DNA from: Enhydrobacter aerosaccus | Lineage (GTDB): Bacteria; Pseudomonadota; Alphaproteobacteria; Reyranellales; Reyranellaceae | Assembly (NCBI GenBank): GCA_903832005.1 | Contig: CAIKZO010000031.1 | Coordinates: 1 to 64,000, forward strand | Direction of reading: 5' to 3' | DNA length: 64,000 nucleotides | Part shown: positions 27,179 to 36,108 of the stretch, piece after piece | Layout of the letters: the number at the start of each line of letters is the position of its first letter | Position numbering within the stretch: the first letter of the stretch is position 1 | The notes under the pieces: model-generated | What the model saw: the letters and a program-made list of their open reading frames with translations, nothing else | Told to the model about the DNA's origin: nothing | The model's database searches: none | Position numbers and translations under genes: made by a program

Positions 27179-28555
27179 ATGGCGTCAAGCACCAAGCCGG
27201 TTCATATCGTCGGCGGCGGATTGGCCGGCAGCGAAGCCGCGTGGCAGTTGGCGCAGGCCGGCGTGCCCGTGGTGTTGCACGAGATGCGGCCGGTGCGCGG
27301 CACCGAAGCCCATCTCACCGAGAACCTGGCCGAGCTGGTCTGCTCCAATTCCTTCCGCTCCGACGATGCCGAGAACAACGCCGTGGGCGTGATCCATGAG
27401 GAGATGCGCCGCGCCGACTCGCTGATCATGAAGGCGGCCGACACACACAAGCTGCCCGCGGGCGGCGCGTTGGCCGTCGATCGCCACGGCTTCTCCGCGG
27501 CTGTTCAAGAGGCGTTGCTCGCGCACCCTCTGGTCGAGTTGCGCCGCGAGGAAGTGGCTGGCCTCCCACCGGAAGAGTGGGACAGCGTCATCCTCGCCAC
27601 CGGCCCCCTCACCTCGCCCGCGCTCGCCGAAGCCGTCGGCAAGGTCACCGGCGAGGCCGAGCTTGCCTTTTTCGATGCCATCGCGCCGATCGTGCATCAC
27701 GAGAGCATCGACATGTCGGTCGCCTGGAAACAGTCGCGCTACGACAAGGGCGGCCCGGGCGGAGACGGCGCCGACTACATCAACTGCCCGATGGACAAGC
27801 CCGAGTACGAGGCCTTTGTCGCCGCACTCCTGGCCGGCGACAAGACCGAGTTCAAGGAGTGGGAGCACAACACGCCCTACTTCAACGGCTGCCAGCCGAT
27901 CGAGGTGATCGCCTCGACCGGTCCGCAGACCTTGCGCTTCGGTCCGATGAAGCCGGTTGGCTTGCGCGACCCGCGCACCGAGCGCCGCCCGTGGGCCGTG
28001 GTGCAACTGCGCCAGGACAATGCGCTGGGCACCTTGTGGAACATCGTGGGCTTCCAGACCAAGCTGAAGCACGGCGAGCAGACGCGCATCTTCCGCACCA
28101 TCCCCGGCCTGCAGAATGCCGAGTTCGCGCGGCTGGGCGGCCTGCATCGCAACACCTTCCTCAACAGTCCGCGCCTGCTCGACAGCACCCTGCGCCTGAA
28201 GGCGATGCCGCGCCTGCGCTTCGCCGGCCAGATCACCGGCTGCGAAGGCTATGTCGAGAGCGCCGCCGTCGGCCTGATGGCCGGGCGCTTTGCGACGGCC
28301 GAGCGCAAGGGCTACGCGCAGACGCCACCGCCGCTCAGTACCGCCATGGGCGCGATGCTGGGCCATATCACCGGCGGCGCGGATGCCACGACGTTCCAGC
28401 CGATGAACATCAACTTCGGCCTGTTCCCGCCGATCCCGGGCACCTTCAAGGGCAAGGAGCGCAAGCAGGCGATGGCCGTACGGGCGCTGAGGGATTTCGA
28501 CCAATGGCTCAACCTCTCATTAGATAAGCTCGCGCAGGCACCCGCCGCGGCGTGA
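27179..28555 (+). CDS. trmFO: Methylenetetrahydrofolate-tRNA (uracil-54-C5)-methyltransferase
   Basis: A 458-residue folate- and FAD-dependent enzyme that makes ribothymidine 54 in the T-loop of tRNA. The FAD motif [11 protein letters not shown] is at 11-21; [11 protein letters not shown] holds Cys55 and NCPMDKPEY holds Cys203, matching the two conserved cysteines of the family. The C-terminal [19 protein letters not shown] and [13 protein letters not shown] segments are diagnostic. ATG at 27179 is chosen because the Rossmann strand begins there; an upstream start at 27131 is unlikely. It diverges from ridA. TrmFO occurs in many alphaproteobacteria in place of TrmA. Confidence 0.95.
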   Translation: MASSTKPVHIVGGGLAGSEAAWQLAQAGVPVVLHEMRPVRGTEAHLTENLAELVCSNSFRSDDAENNAVGVIHEEMRRADSLIMKAADTHKLPAGGALAVDRHGFSAAVQEALLAHPLVELRREEVAGLPPEEWDSVILATGPLTSPALAEAVGKVTGEAELAFFDAIAPIVHHESIDMSVAWKQSRYDKGGPGGDGADYINCPMDKPEYEAFVAALLAGDKTEFKEWEHNTPYFNGCQPIEVIASTGPQTLRFGPMKPVGLRDPRTERRPWAVVQLRQDNALGTLWNIVGFQTKLKHGEQTRIFRTIPGLQNAEFARLGGLHRNTFLNSPRLLDSTLRLKAMPRLRFAGQITGCEGYVESAAVGLMAGRFATAERKGYAQTPPPLSTAMGAMLGHITGGADATTFQPMNINFGLFPPIPGTFKGKERKQAMAVRALRDFDQWLNLSLDKLAQAPAAA

Positions 28556-28568
28556 TAGAGACCGGTCT

Positions 28569-29918
28569 ATGACTCCCGCCGAACGCCGGCAGATGATGCT
28601 GAGCGGGCCCATCGTGCCCACCATCCTGAGCCTCGCCGCTCCGAACGTTCTCAACGTCGCAATGCAGAGCCTGGTCAGCATTTCCGACGGCTTCTTCATC
28701 GGCCAGTTAGGCGTCGTCGATCTCGCAGCGCTCGCCCTCGTTTTCCCGACACAGATGGCGCTGGGCCAAATGTCGGCCGGCGCGATGGGCGGCGGCATCT
28801 CCTCTTCCGTGGCGCGCGCCATGGGCTCGAACAACCGCGCGGCGGCGGAAGCGGCGGCGGCGCATGGGCTGGTCATCGCCGTCGGCATGGCGGCCCTCTT
28901 TGCGATCGTGTTCGTGGGCTTCGGTCATCTGATCTATGGCGCGCTGGGCGGCAGCGGCGGCGCCCTCGAGCGCGCGGTCTCCTACGCCCACGTGCTGTTC
29001 CTCGGCTGCCTCGCGCATTGGGTCTCCAACTCGATGGCCTCGGTGCTGCGCGGCACCGGCGACATGAAGACGCCGGGCTATGCCCTCGTCCTGGGCAGCG
29101 CGCTGCAGATCCCGCTCACCGGCGCGCTGACCTTGGGCTGGTTCGGCATCCCGAAGCTCGGCATCCAGGGACCGGCGACGGCAGCCGTCATCTCCTTCAC
29201 CCTCTCGGCCCTCTGGATGGTGTCGCGCCTGATCGGGCCGAAGGCGGCGCTGCGCCTCAGCTGGCCGAGGGACGGCTTCAAGTGGCGCTCGTTCCGCGAC
29301 ATCCTGAAAGTCGGGCTCGTCGCCTGCCTCGTCGTTATCCTGACCAACGGCACGGTGCTGCTGGTGACCGGCCTGATCGGCCGCGGCGGCAACGCGGCGA
29401 TCGCGGGCTACGGCATCGGCAGCCGGCTCGAATACATGCTGGTACCGATCAGCTTCGGCATCGGCGCCACGCTCACCGCGCTCGTCGGCACCAACATCGG
29501 CGCCAAGCAGCACGCGCGCGCCCAACGCATGGCCTGGAGCGGCGCGCTGATGGCGGGAGGCATTGCGGCCGCCATCGGCATCCTCGTGGCGCTCTGGCCC
29601 AACCTGTGGCTCAGCCTGTTCACCAGTGATCCGGAAGCGCTGCGGGTCGGCAGCACCTATCTGCATATCGTGGGCCCCGCCTACGGCTTCTTTGGCCTGG
29701 CCATGGCGCTCTACTTCGCGAGCCAGGGCACCGGCGAGATGGTCTGGCCGGTGACAGCCAACCTCGCGCGCATCCTCGTCGCCTCCTGCGGTGGCCTGCT
29801 GGCGCTCGACGTGCTGGGCTGGGGGCTTCACGGCGTCTTTGCCTTCGTGGCACTGGGCATCGTCTCGTTCTCGGCTATTCTTGCCTTCTCGACGACCCGC
29901 CCCGCGTGGCGGGCATGA
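28569..29918 (+). CDS. MATE family efflux transporter
   Basis: A 449-residue protein with 12 predicted membrane segments in two related halves. The first contains SISDGFFIGQLGVVDLAALALVFP and the second GYGIGSRLEYMLVPISFGIGATLTALVG, both typical of the multidrug and toxin extrusion family that exports cationic drugs or metabolites with Na+ or H+. It starts 13 bp after trmFO. No regulator adjoins it; substrate unknown. Confidence 0.92.
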   Translation: MTPAERRQMMLSGPIVPTILSLAAPNVLNVAMQSLVSISDGFFIGQLGVVDLAALALVFPTQMALGQMSAGAMGGGISSSVARAMGSNNRAAAEAAAAHGLVIAVGMAALFAIVFVGFGHLIYGALGGSGGALERAVSYAHVLFLGCLAHWVSNSMASVLRGTGDMKTPGYALVLGSALQIPLTGALTLGWFGIPKLGIQGPATAAVISFTLSALWMVSRLIGPKAALRLSWPRDGFKWRSFRDILKVGLVACLVVILTNGTVLLVTGLIGRGGNAAIAGYGIGSRLEYMLVPISFGIGATLTALVGTNIGAKQHARAQRMAWSGALMAGGIAAAIGILVALWPNLWLSLFTSDPEALRVGSTYLHIVGPAYGFFGLAMALYFASQGTGEMVWPVTANLARILVASCGGLLALDVLGWGLHGVFAFVALGIVSFSAILAFSTTRPAWRA

Positions 29919-29956
29919 TCTGAACCACCGCCTGACCTGAACTGGGAGCAACGACC

Positions 29957-31084
29957 ATGACCACCGGCCTTGAACTGCGTTCGCTGATCACCAAGAGCGG
30001 CGAACTCGAACTGTCGCTGGCCTCCGTCACCGTGCCCGAGCCCGGCCCCGATCAGGTCGTGGTCAAGGTCCAGGCCTCGCCGATCAACCCGTCCGACCTC
30101 GGCCTCCTCACCGGCCCTGCCGATCTTGCGCAAGCCAAGACCAGCGGCAGCGGCGCCGGCACCAAGGTGACCGCGCCGGTGCCGCAGACTGCGCTGCCCT
30201 TCCTCGCCGCGCGCCTCGACGAATCGATGCCGGTCGGCAACGAGGGCGCGGGCATCGTCGTGCAGGCGGGCTCCTCCGAAGCGGCCCAAGCGCTGATGGG
30301 CAAGACCGTGTCGATGATCGGCGGCGCCATGTACGCGCAATACCGCGTGCTGAAGGCCACCGACTGCCAGCCGCTGCCCGCCGGCACCACCGCCGCCGAA
30401 GGCGCGTCGTGGTTCGTCAATCCGCTCACCGCGCTCGGCATGACCGAGACCATGAAGCGCGAGGGCCACAAGGCGCTGGTGCATACCGCGGCCGCCTCGA
30501 ACCTCGGCCAGATGCTGAACAAGATCTGCCTCAAGGACGGCATCGGCCTCGTCAACATCGTGCGCTCGGCCGAGCAGGCCAAGCTGCTGAAGGGCATCGG
30601 CGCCAAGCATGTCGTCGACTCGACGGCGCCCACCTTCCTCGAAGACCTGACGCAGGCGCTGGTCGAGACCGGCGCCACCATCGCCTTCGATGCGATCGGC
30701 GGCGGCAAGCTGCCGGGCCAGATCCTCACCGCCATGGAAATGGCGATCAACAAGACCGCCAAGACCTACAGCCGCTACGGCTCCTCGGTGCACAAGCAGG
30801 TCTATATCTACGGCGGCCTCGACACCGGCCCGACGATCCTCAACCGCTCCTACGGCATGATCTGGGGCGTGGGCGGCTGGCTGCTGACGCCGTTCCTGAT
30901 GAAGATCGGCCGGCCCGAGCAGGTTCGGCTCCGCGAGCGGGTCGTGGCCGAGCTCAAGACCACCTTCGCCAGCCACTACACCAAGACCGTGTCGCTGACC
31001 GAAGCGCTGCAGCTCGACAATCTGCACGCCTACGCCAAACGCGCGACCGGCGAGAAGTACCTGATCGATCCCAGCAAGGGCTGA
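29957..31084 (+). CDS. MDR-family zinc-binding-type alcohol dehydrogenase / quinone oxidoreductase
   Basis: A 375-residue medium-chain dehydrogenase/reductase. ASPINPSDLGLL and GNEGAGIVVQAGS are the GroES-like domain signatures; the Rossmann part contains ALVHTAAASNLGQML and VVDSTAP. The cysteine and histidine ligands for structural and catalytic zinc are not apparent, so it resembles the zinc-free NADPH:quinone reductase branch. GGGAG lies before the ATG. It is followed after 6 bp by a CE4 deacetylase-like gene, suggesting co-expression. Substrate not readable. Confidence 0.85.
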   Translation: MTTGLELRSLITKSGELELSLASVTVPEPGPDQVVVKVQASPINPSDLGLLTGPADLAQAKTSGSGAGTKVTAPVPQTALPFLAARLDESMPVGNEGAGIVVQAGSSEAAQALMGKTVSMIGGAMYAQYRVLKATDCQPLPAGTTAAEGASWFVNPLTALGMTETMKREGHKALVHTAAASNLGQMLNKICLKDGIGLVNIVRSAEQAKLLKGIGAKHVVDSTAPTFLEDLTQALVETGATIAFDAIGGGKLPGQILTAMEMAINKTAKTYSRYGSSVHKQVYIYGGLDTGPTILNRSYGMIWGVGGWLLTPFLMKIGRPEQVRLRERVVAELKTTFASHYTKTVSLTEALQLDNLHAYAKRATGEKYLIDPSKG

Positions 31085-31090
31085 GACGCG

Positions 31091-31969
31091 ATGACGGGCG
31101 AGTCCCTGCGCGGCCGCGCGCCGTACGTGCCGATCCACAAGCGGCCGAAGCTCGTGCTGCCGAACGACGCGCGCGTGGCGGTGTGGACCATCGTCAACGT
31201 CGAGAACTGGGATCCGACCGGCGCCATGCCGCGCGCCGTGCTCTCGCCGCCGATGGGCCAGCCGCTGCTGCCCGATGTGCCCAACTGGGCGTGGCACGAG
31301 TACGGCATGCGGGTGGGCTTCTGGCGCTTCCTCGACGTGCTGAACGCCCGCAAGCTCAAGGCGACCTTTGCCCTGAACTGCACCGCGACCACCGTCTACC
31401 CCGAGGCCTGCGAGGCCGCGCGCGACGCCGGCTGGGAGTTCATGGGCCACGGCTTCACCCAGAAGCCGATGCACAAGCTCGACGACCAGCGGACCGCGAT
31501 CGCCGACACGATCAAGGCGATCAAGGACTTCACCGGCCGCCCGCCGCGCGGCTGGGAGAGCCCCGGCCTCACCGAGACCGACGAGACGCTCGACATCCTG
31601 GCCGAGCAGGGAATCGAATATGTCGCCGACTGGGTGCTCGACGAGCAGCCGCTGAAGCTCAAGACCCGAACCGGCGCGATGTACTCCGTGCCCTACACGG
31701 TCGAGGTGAACGACGTCGTCATGAGCGCCGTGCAGCAACAGCCCTCCGACGAGATCTGGCGCCGCGGCCGCGACACCTTCGACCGCCTGCTGCTCGACGG
31801 CGCCACCACGCCGAGGGTGATGGCGATCTCGATCCATCCCTATCTCACCGGCGTGCCGCACCGGATCAAGTATCTCGAGATGCTGTACGACTACATCCTC
31901 GGCCAGCCCGGCGTGGTGATGTGGACCGGCGCCGAGATCCTCGACTGGTACAAGCGTCAGACCGCCTAG
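31091..31969 (+). CDS. Polysaccharide deacetylase (CE4) family protein, PuuE-like
   Basis: A 292-residue NodB-homology barrel. It resembles the allantoinase/PuuE-like branch: KLVLPNDARVAVWTIVNVE at the start, WHEYGMRVGFWRFLDVL, FALNCTAT, then GWEFMGHGFTQKP and a late ISIHPYLTGVPHR. The typical TFDD motif of chitin deacetylases is absent. His residues in GHGF and IHPY could bind metal. It probably cleaves an amide or C-N bond in a small molecule and is cytosolic (no signal peptide). It sits 6 bp after the MDR dehydrogenase. A PuuD-like membrane domain elsewhere in the window (59594) hints at, but does not prove, purine breakdown. Confidence 0.8.
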   Translation: MTGESLRGRAPYVPIHKRPKLVLPNDARVAVWTIVNVENWDPTGAMPRAVLSPPMGQPLLPDVPNWAWHEYGMRVGFWRFLDVLNARKLKATFALNCTATTVYPEACEAARDAGWEFMGHGFTQKPMHKLDDQRTAIADTIKAIKDFTGRPPRGWESPGLTETDETLDILAEQGIEYVADWVLDEQPLKLKTRTGAMYSVPYTVEVNDVVMSAVQQQPSDEIWRRGRDTFDRLLLDGATTPRVMAISIHPYLTGVPHRIKYLEMLYDYILGQPGVVMWTGAEILDWYKRQTA

Positions 31970-31985
31970 AGCAGAGCGGAACCTG

Positions 31986-32101
31986 CACCTCACCCTGAGG
32001 AGGCCGCGCTTTAGCGGCCGTCTCGAAGGGTGGGAACGTGCACCTCGTCTGTTGTCCACCCTTCGAGACGCGCGCAAGAGCGCGCTCCTCAGGGTGAGGT
32101 G
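31986..32101. repeat. REPIN-like pair of palindromic units in inverted orientation
   Basis: Two related units of about 48 bp face each other across a 22-bp spacer (32034-32055). The outer arms are an exact 17-bp inverted repeat (31986-32002 with 32085-32101, CACCTCACCCTGAGGAG) and the inner arms an exact 15-bp one (32019-32033 with 32056-32070, CGTCTCGAAGGGTGG). Each unit also has its own hairpin: GGCCGC-n6-GCGGCC at 32002-32019, and GCGCGC-AAGA-GCGCGC at 32070-32085. It lies between the stop of one gene and the start of the next, as expected for a repetitive extragenic palindrome; similar GAGGAGCGCGC/TCTCGAAGG palindromes are common in Bradyrhizobium-type genomes. Confidence 0.85.
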
Positions 32102-32161
32102 AGTCCGTTGAGGCGGAACACGACATAGCAGCGTTCCGGAAGCCAATGCGTTGGCTCTCGC

Positions 32162-33406
32162 ATGCTCTCCCCTGACGACACCCATGACGACGTCCGCGGC
32201 GGCCGTGCCCCATGGCAGGCCGCCCATCACATCGCGCGTCCGCCGCTGACCGAAGACCGGCGCTGCGGCGTGCTGGTCGTGGGCGCGGGCATCACCGGGG
32301 CGTTGATGGCCCAGCACCTCCGCGCCGAGGGTCACGACGTCTGCGTGATCGACCGCGAGCGGCCGGGCCTCGGCAGCACGGCGGCCAGCACAGCCATGCT
32401 GCTGTGGGAGATCGACAAGCCGCTCGCGACCCTGACCGAGATCTACGGCTTCGAGCACGCAGCGCGCGTCTATCGCCAGAGTCTCGCCGCCGTGTCGGGC
32501 CTGAAGGAACTCGTCGCCACGCATCGTCTCTCCTGCAGCTTTCGCCCCCGCTCCTCGCTCTATCTCGCGGCTGGCGAACATGGCGCGCGCACCCTGCTGG
32601 CCGAGCACGAGTTGCGGCAGCGCGCTGGCCTGCCGGGCGTCTTCCTCGACTACCGCACGCTTCGCAGCGCATACGGCTTCGACCGCGAGGCGGCGCTGCT
32701 GTCTCCCGGCGCCGCCGACGCCGACCCACTCTGCCTGGCGCGCGGCCTGATGAGCGAAGTCGTCGCCGCGGGCGCCGCCTTCTTCGACGCCGACGCCGTA
32801 CGCTACGAGGACGGCGGCAAGACCGTCGCCGTCACGACGAGCGATGGCGCCACGATCGAGGCCGACTGGGTCGTGCTCGCGACCGGCTACGTCATGCCCG
32901 ACTTCGTGCAGTCGCCGCTGCACAGCATCTCGTCGAGCTGGGCGATCGCCACCCCGCCGCAGCCCGAGAAGAACCTGTGGCGCGACGGCGTGCTGATCTG
33001 GGAAGCCGCCACCGACTATCTCTACGCTCGCACCACCGCCGACCATCGCATCATCATCGGCGGCGAAGACGACACCGAGATGAGCGATCCCGACGAGCGC
33101 AACGCCCAGACCCCGAAGAAGACCGAGGCCCTGCTCGCCAAACTGCGCGCCCTGCAGCCCACCGCAGATGCTGTCGCCGACAAGGCCTGGTCCGGCGCCT
33201 TCGGCCAAACCCTCGACGGGCTGCCGCTGATCGGTGCCATTCCCGGTCGCTCGCGCATGCTCGCGGCGTACGGCTATGGCGGCAACGGCATCACCTTCAG
33301 CTTCCTCGCCTCGCGCCTGATCGGAGCGACGATCGCGGGCCGCCACAAGGCCGAGTACGACGACTACAGTCTCGAACGGCCACTGCCCGCGCTCCCGGAG
33401 GATTAG
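32162..33406 (+). CDS. FAD-dependent oxidoreductase (DAO family)
   Basis: A 414-residue D-amino-acid-oxidase-like flavoprotein. The FAD motif VVGAGITGALMA is near residues 39-50, the ERPGLGSTAASTAML segment is typical of the glycine/sarcosine oxidase group, and the second FAD contact YGYGGNGITFSFLASRL is near the C-terminus. It would oxidise an amine or amino-acid substrate with oxygen or another acceptor. The N-terminal 35 residues are an extra leader of low conservation. The REPIN-like element precedes it. Its stop overlaps the convergent coiled-coil gene by 4 bp. Confidence 0.88.
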   Translation: MLSPDDTHDDVRGGRAPWQAAHHIARPPLTEDRRCGVLVVGAGITGALMAQHLRAEGHDVCVIDRERPGLGSTAASTAMLLWEIDKPLATLTEIYGFEHAARVYRQSLAAVSGLKELVATHRLSCSFRPRSSLYLAAGEHGARTLLAEHELRQRAGLPGVFLDYRTLRSAYGFDREAALLSPGAADADPLCLARGLMSEVVAAGAAFFDADAVRYEDGGKTVAVTTSDGATIEADWVVLATGYVMPDFVQSPLHSISSSWAIATPPQPEKNLWRDGVLIWEAATDYLYARTTADHRIIIGGEDDTEMSDPDERNAQTPKKTEALLAKLRALQPTADAVADKAWSGAFGQTLDGLPLIGAIPGRSRMLAAYGYGGNGITFSFLASRLIGATIAGRHKAEYDDYSLERPLPALPED

Positions 33407-33828
33407 GGCTCGTCGTCTTCATCGGCCAACGGGTCGTAGTCGACCAGACACTTCCCCTCATTGTCGTAGGGCTCGTATCTGGGTGTGCCCCAGCTCACCG
33501 GCCGGATTTGCATATGCTCGGGAATCTCGCTGCACGGCTGCCCGCCCATCAGCGGCGGCGGCGTGGGCAGCACTTCAGGCGGTGGTTTCGGCGGCGGCGA
33601 CGGCGGCTGTTCGAGCAGCCGCTTTTCCGGCTTCAGCGCCTCGGCCTTCGCTGCTTCGCGTCGATGCGCTTCTTCCTTCTTCGCGCGCTCGCGGTCTTCC
33701 TCCATCTTCGCGCGCTTGCGTTGGAGCGCGAGCAGGTCCATCTGCAGCTCGATCGCGCGCAGCCGGCCCCACCAGCGCAGCCACTCGATCTCGCTGTCGA
33801 GCCGGTTGAGGCGCGCCTTCAGGCTCAT
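33403..33828 (-). CDS. Coiled-coil, proline-rich protein of unknown function
   Basis: A 141-residue protein: residues 1-70 are a charged helix/coiled coil rich in Arg, Glu, Lys and Ala, including the tryptophan cluster EIEWLRWWGRLRAIE. A proline-rich segment (PPSPPPKPPPEVLPTPPP) and an acidic tail follow. No family recognised and no signal peptide. It is translationally coupled (ATGA overlap) to the upstream DUF5681-like gene, so the two probably work together. Both may derive from a mobile element or a small integrated cassette; nothing else phage-like adjoins them. Confidence 0.6.
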   Translation of the reverse strand: MSLKARLNRLDSEIEWLRWWGRLRAIELQMDLLALQRKRAKMEEDRERAKKEEAHRREAAKAEALKPEKRLLEQPPSPPPKPPPEVLPTPPPLMGGQPCSEIPEHMQIRPVSWGTPRYEPYDNEGKCLVDYDPLADEDDEP

Positions 33829-34250
33829 GCGAGTTGCTTGCGGTAGGAGCGCAGCTCGGCTTCCATGACTTCGACTCGCTTCTCCTGCGCCACCAGCTCG
33901 AAGGCCTTGCGGTGCGTCTCCAGCATCGACGCGAGGCCAACGCCCTCGTGCGGCGTGATCGTGCCGGCGGTGATTGCCGCGGCGACGGCAGCGTGTGCGG
34001 CGAGCAGATCTTCCGGCGTCTTGATCGGCGGCAGATCGACGTTCGCCGCGCGTCCCCTGGGCGTCGACCAGATACGATTCAGCACCAGACGCGCCGCCAC
34101 GCGATCGCCCTCCGACGCTGCCTTGACCATCGCCGCGACCATCGTCCCGGCGTCGGTCTCGGCCTGTTTGTCGAGCATGAGATTGATGGCGTTGCGGCTG
34201 CCGCGCGGCCGGCCCGGCCCGCCGGGGTGACCGTTCTTGAACTTGCCCAT
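33825..34250 (-). CDS. DUF5681-like small protein
   Basis: A 141-residue protein beginning MGKFKNGHPGGPGRPRGSRN, the Gly/Pro/Arg-rich start that is the signature of DUF5681-type proteins, often found next to phage terminases or in integrated elements. It continues with a mostly helical body and ends in a charged helix (EKRVEVMEAELRSYRKQ). ATG at 34250 is chosen because the signature starts there; an upstream start 12 codons earlier lacks homology. The function is unknown; the basic N-terminus could bind nucleic acid. An AT-rich palindrome lies 34 bp upstream. Confidence 0.65.
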   Translation of the reverse strand: MGKFKNGHPGGPGRPRGSRNAINLMLDKQAETDAGTMVAAMVKAASEGDRVAARLVLNRIWSTPRGRAANVDLPPIKTPEDLLAAHAAVAAAITAGTITPHEGVGLASMLETHRKAFELVAQEKRVEVMEAELRSYRKQLA

Positions 34251-34283
34251 GAGATGACTCCGCCCGAGCGCGAGCCGCGCTCT

Positions 34284-34307
34284 CATTAAATAAATGGAAA
34301 TTTAATG
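34284..34307. promoter_or_regulatory. AT-rich inverted repeat upstream of the DUF5681-like gene
   Basis: CATTAAAT-n8-ATTTAATG is a perfect inverted repeat with 8-bp arms, 34 bp before the ATG at 34250. The surrounding stretch 34280-34430 is markedly AT-rich for this genome and holds a second imperfect dyad around 34378-34412. It may be an operator or promoter region for the two-gene cassette, or a trace of its insertion. Confidence 0.45.
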
Positions 34308-34434
34308 GCCGCGCCCCGTGCGAGCGCAGCCGCCACGGGCAGAGTCTAAGCTTGTTCCGGAAAACCCCGACTTATGGTCGTTATATCCAATATAATTCGA
34401 TGGAATATGACTTTTACGACAGTCGAGTCGGCGC

Positions 34435-36108
34435 TCAATCGCCCAGCGCCGCCCCGTCGCGCCGAGGATCGGCACCGCCCTGAAGGCCGTCCTTCGTCAC
34501 CTTCAGCGCCTGCATGCCGGTGTCGATCGGGATCAGGCGCAGCGTGTGGCCTTCGGCGCGCAGCGCCTCGGCTTGCGCGGCGGGCGGCGTGTCCTTCTCG
34601 ATCACCTGGTCGCCGGTTTGCGCACCGATGCGCGGCAACGCGACCGCAGCTTGCGGATCGGTGCCGTGCGCCAGCATCTCCGCGAGACCGACAGTCACCG
34701 CGTCGACGATCCACGCGCCGCCGCCCGCGCCCGCCACGATCTCGGGCTTGCCGTCCGCGCCAAAGACGATGGTGGGCGCCATTGTGGTCGAGGGCCGGCG
34801 TCCGGGCGCCATCGCATTCTGCGCCTCGGGGTTGGGCGCGAAGTTCGACAGGCCGTTGTTCAGGGTGAAGCCCATCGGCACGACCCGCGCGCCGAAGTTG
34901 AGGTTGTTGGTCACCGTCATCGCCACCGCATTGCCCGCGGCATCGACGACCGCGACATGCGTGGTGCCGGCGATGATCAGCTGTTCCGACTCGGGCGGCA
35001 GCGCGCCGTGGCGGCGGGGCGGATCGCCGGCCGGGGCGCGCTCCATCGCCTTGGGCTCGGCGATCAACGCCGACCGCGTGTCGAGGTACGCAGGCGTGAT
35101 GAGGCCGTCGGTCGGCACGTCGCGCTGGTCGGGATCGGCGACCCAGCGGCGCCGGTCCGCCGTCGCGAGGCGGCTGGCTTCGAGGAAAAGATGCGTGGCC
35201 TCGACCGAGCCGAAACTGAGGCGCGCGTAATCGTGCCGTTCGAGAAGGCCCAGCTGCTGGACGACCGCGACGCCGCCCGAGGCCGGCGGCCCGGCGGTGC
35301 AAAGACGATGGGCGAAGACGGTGGCGCAGAGCGGCGGGCGTTCCTGCGCTTTGTAGGCCGCGAGGTCGGCGGCGGTGATGCTGCCGGGATAGGCCGAGCT
35401 CTTTGCCGCCTCGACGATCGCCTCGCCCACAGGTCCGGCATAGAGCGCCGACGGTCCCTGCTCCGCGATCAGCTTCAAGGCCCGCGCCTGTTCGGGATTG
35501 TGCACGGTCGTTCCCGTCGCCAGCGGCGCGCCGTCATTGTCGAAGTAGAGCGCGTGCAACGCCGGGATGGCGGCGTACGGCGCGGGGCTGCGTATCAGCA
35601 CTGTGTGCAACTCGTGCGGCATCAGGAAACCCTGCTCGGCGATGCGCGCCGCGGGCTCGACCAGGCGCGCCCACGGCAGCTTGCCGTGCTTGGCATGCGC
35701 CAACGCCAACAAGGCGACCTCGCCCGGCACGCCGGCGGCGCGGCCGCTCCGCGCGATGTTGAAGGCAACAGGCTTGTTGGCCGCCTCGTCCGGCGTCAGC
35801 AGCGTGGCGCCAACGCCGGCCGGCGCCGACGACAGGCCCTCGTAGTAGTGGAGCTGCGCCGCGCTCCCGTCCCACGCCAGCATCAGCCCACCACCGCCCA
35901 GCCCGGAAGCCTGCGGTTCAACCACGGAGAGCACGAAGGCCGCGGCGATCGCCGCATCGACGGCGCTGCCGCCGTCGCGCAGCACGTCGAGGCCGGCCTG
36001 GCTCGCCAGCGGATGCGCGCTCGCCACCATCTGGCGCGAGGCATGGGCGGGCTCAGCTTGGGCAGCCGGTGCTACGAATAGCAGGACAAGAAGAAGCCAA
36101 CGCATCAT
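34435..36108 (-). CDS. ggt: Gamma-glutamyltransferase
   Basis: A 557-residue Ntn-hydrolase precursor. Signal peptide MMRWLLLVLLFVAPAAQA ends near residue 19, so the enzyme is periplasmic. The self-processing and nucleophile site is GTTHVAVVDAAGNAV with Thr382, the first Thr of TTH. GLGGGGLMLAWD (large subunit) and NFGARVVPMGFTLNNGLSNF (small subunit) are family blocks. It cleaves glutathione and transfers gamma-glutamyl groups. The ATG at 36108 overlaps the SDR stop (ATGA), indicating coupling. The PMGFTLNN stretch differs slightly from the usual SGILLNN, but the catalytic core is complete. Confidence 0.92.
   Translation of the reverse strand: MMRWLLLVLLFVAPAAQAEPAHASRQMVASAHPLASQAGLDVLRDGGSAVDAAIAAAFVLSVVEPQASGLGGGGLMLAWDGSAAQLHYYEGLSSAPAGVGATLLTPDEAANKPVAFNIARSGRAAGVPGEVALLALAHAKHGKLPWARLVEPAARIAEQGFLMPHELHTVLIRSPAPYAAIPALHALYFDNDGAPLATGTTVHNPEQARALKLIAEQGPSALYAGPVGEAIVEAAKSSAYPGSITAADLAAYKAQERPPLCATVFAHRLCTAGPPASGGVAVVQQLGLLERHDYARLSFGSVEATHLFLEASRLATADRRRWVADPDQRDVPTDGLITPAYLDTRSALIAEPKAMERAPAGDPPRRHGALPPESEQLIIAGTTHVAVVDAAGNAVAMTVTNNLNFGARVVPMGFTLNNGLSNFAPNPEAQNAMAPGRRPSTTMAPTIVFGADGKPEIVAGAGGGAWIVDAVTVGLAEMLAHGTDPQAAVALPRIGAQTGDQVIEKDTPPAAQAEALRAEGHTLRLIPIDTGMQALKVTKDGLQGGADPRRDGAALGD

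Noticed and set aside
26737..27195. N-terminal extension of nadE to 27195
   Set aside because: The extension is the shifted frame of the ridA gene; the NAD synthetase family begins at the ATG at 26736.
29828..33346. Minus-strand open frame of 1172 codons
   Set aside because: Spans the antisense of several good genes and the REPIN-like repeat; no homology visible.
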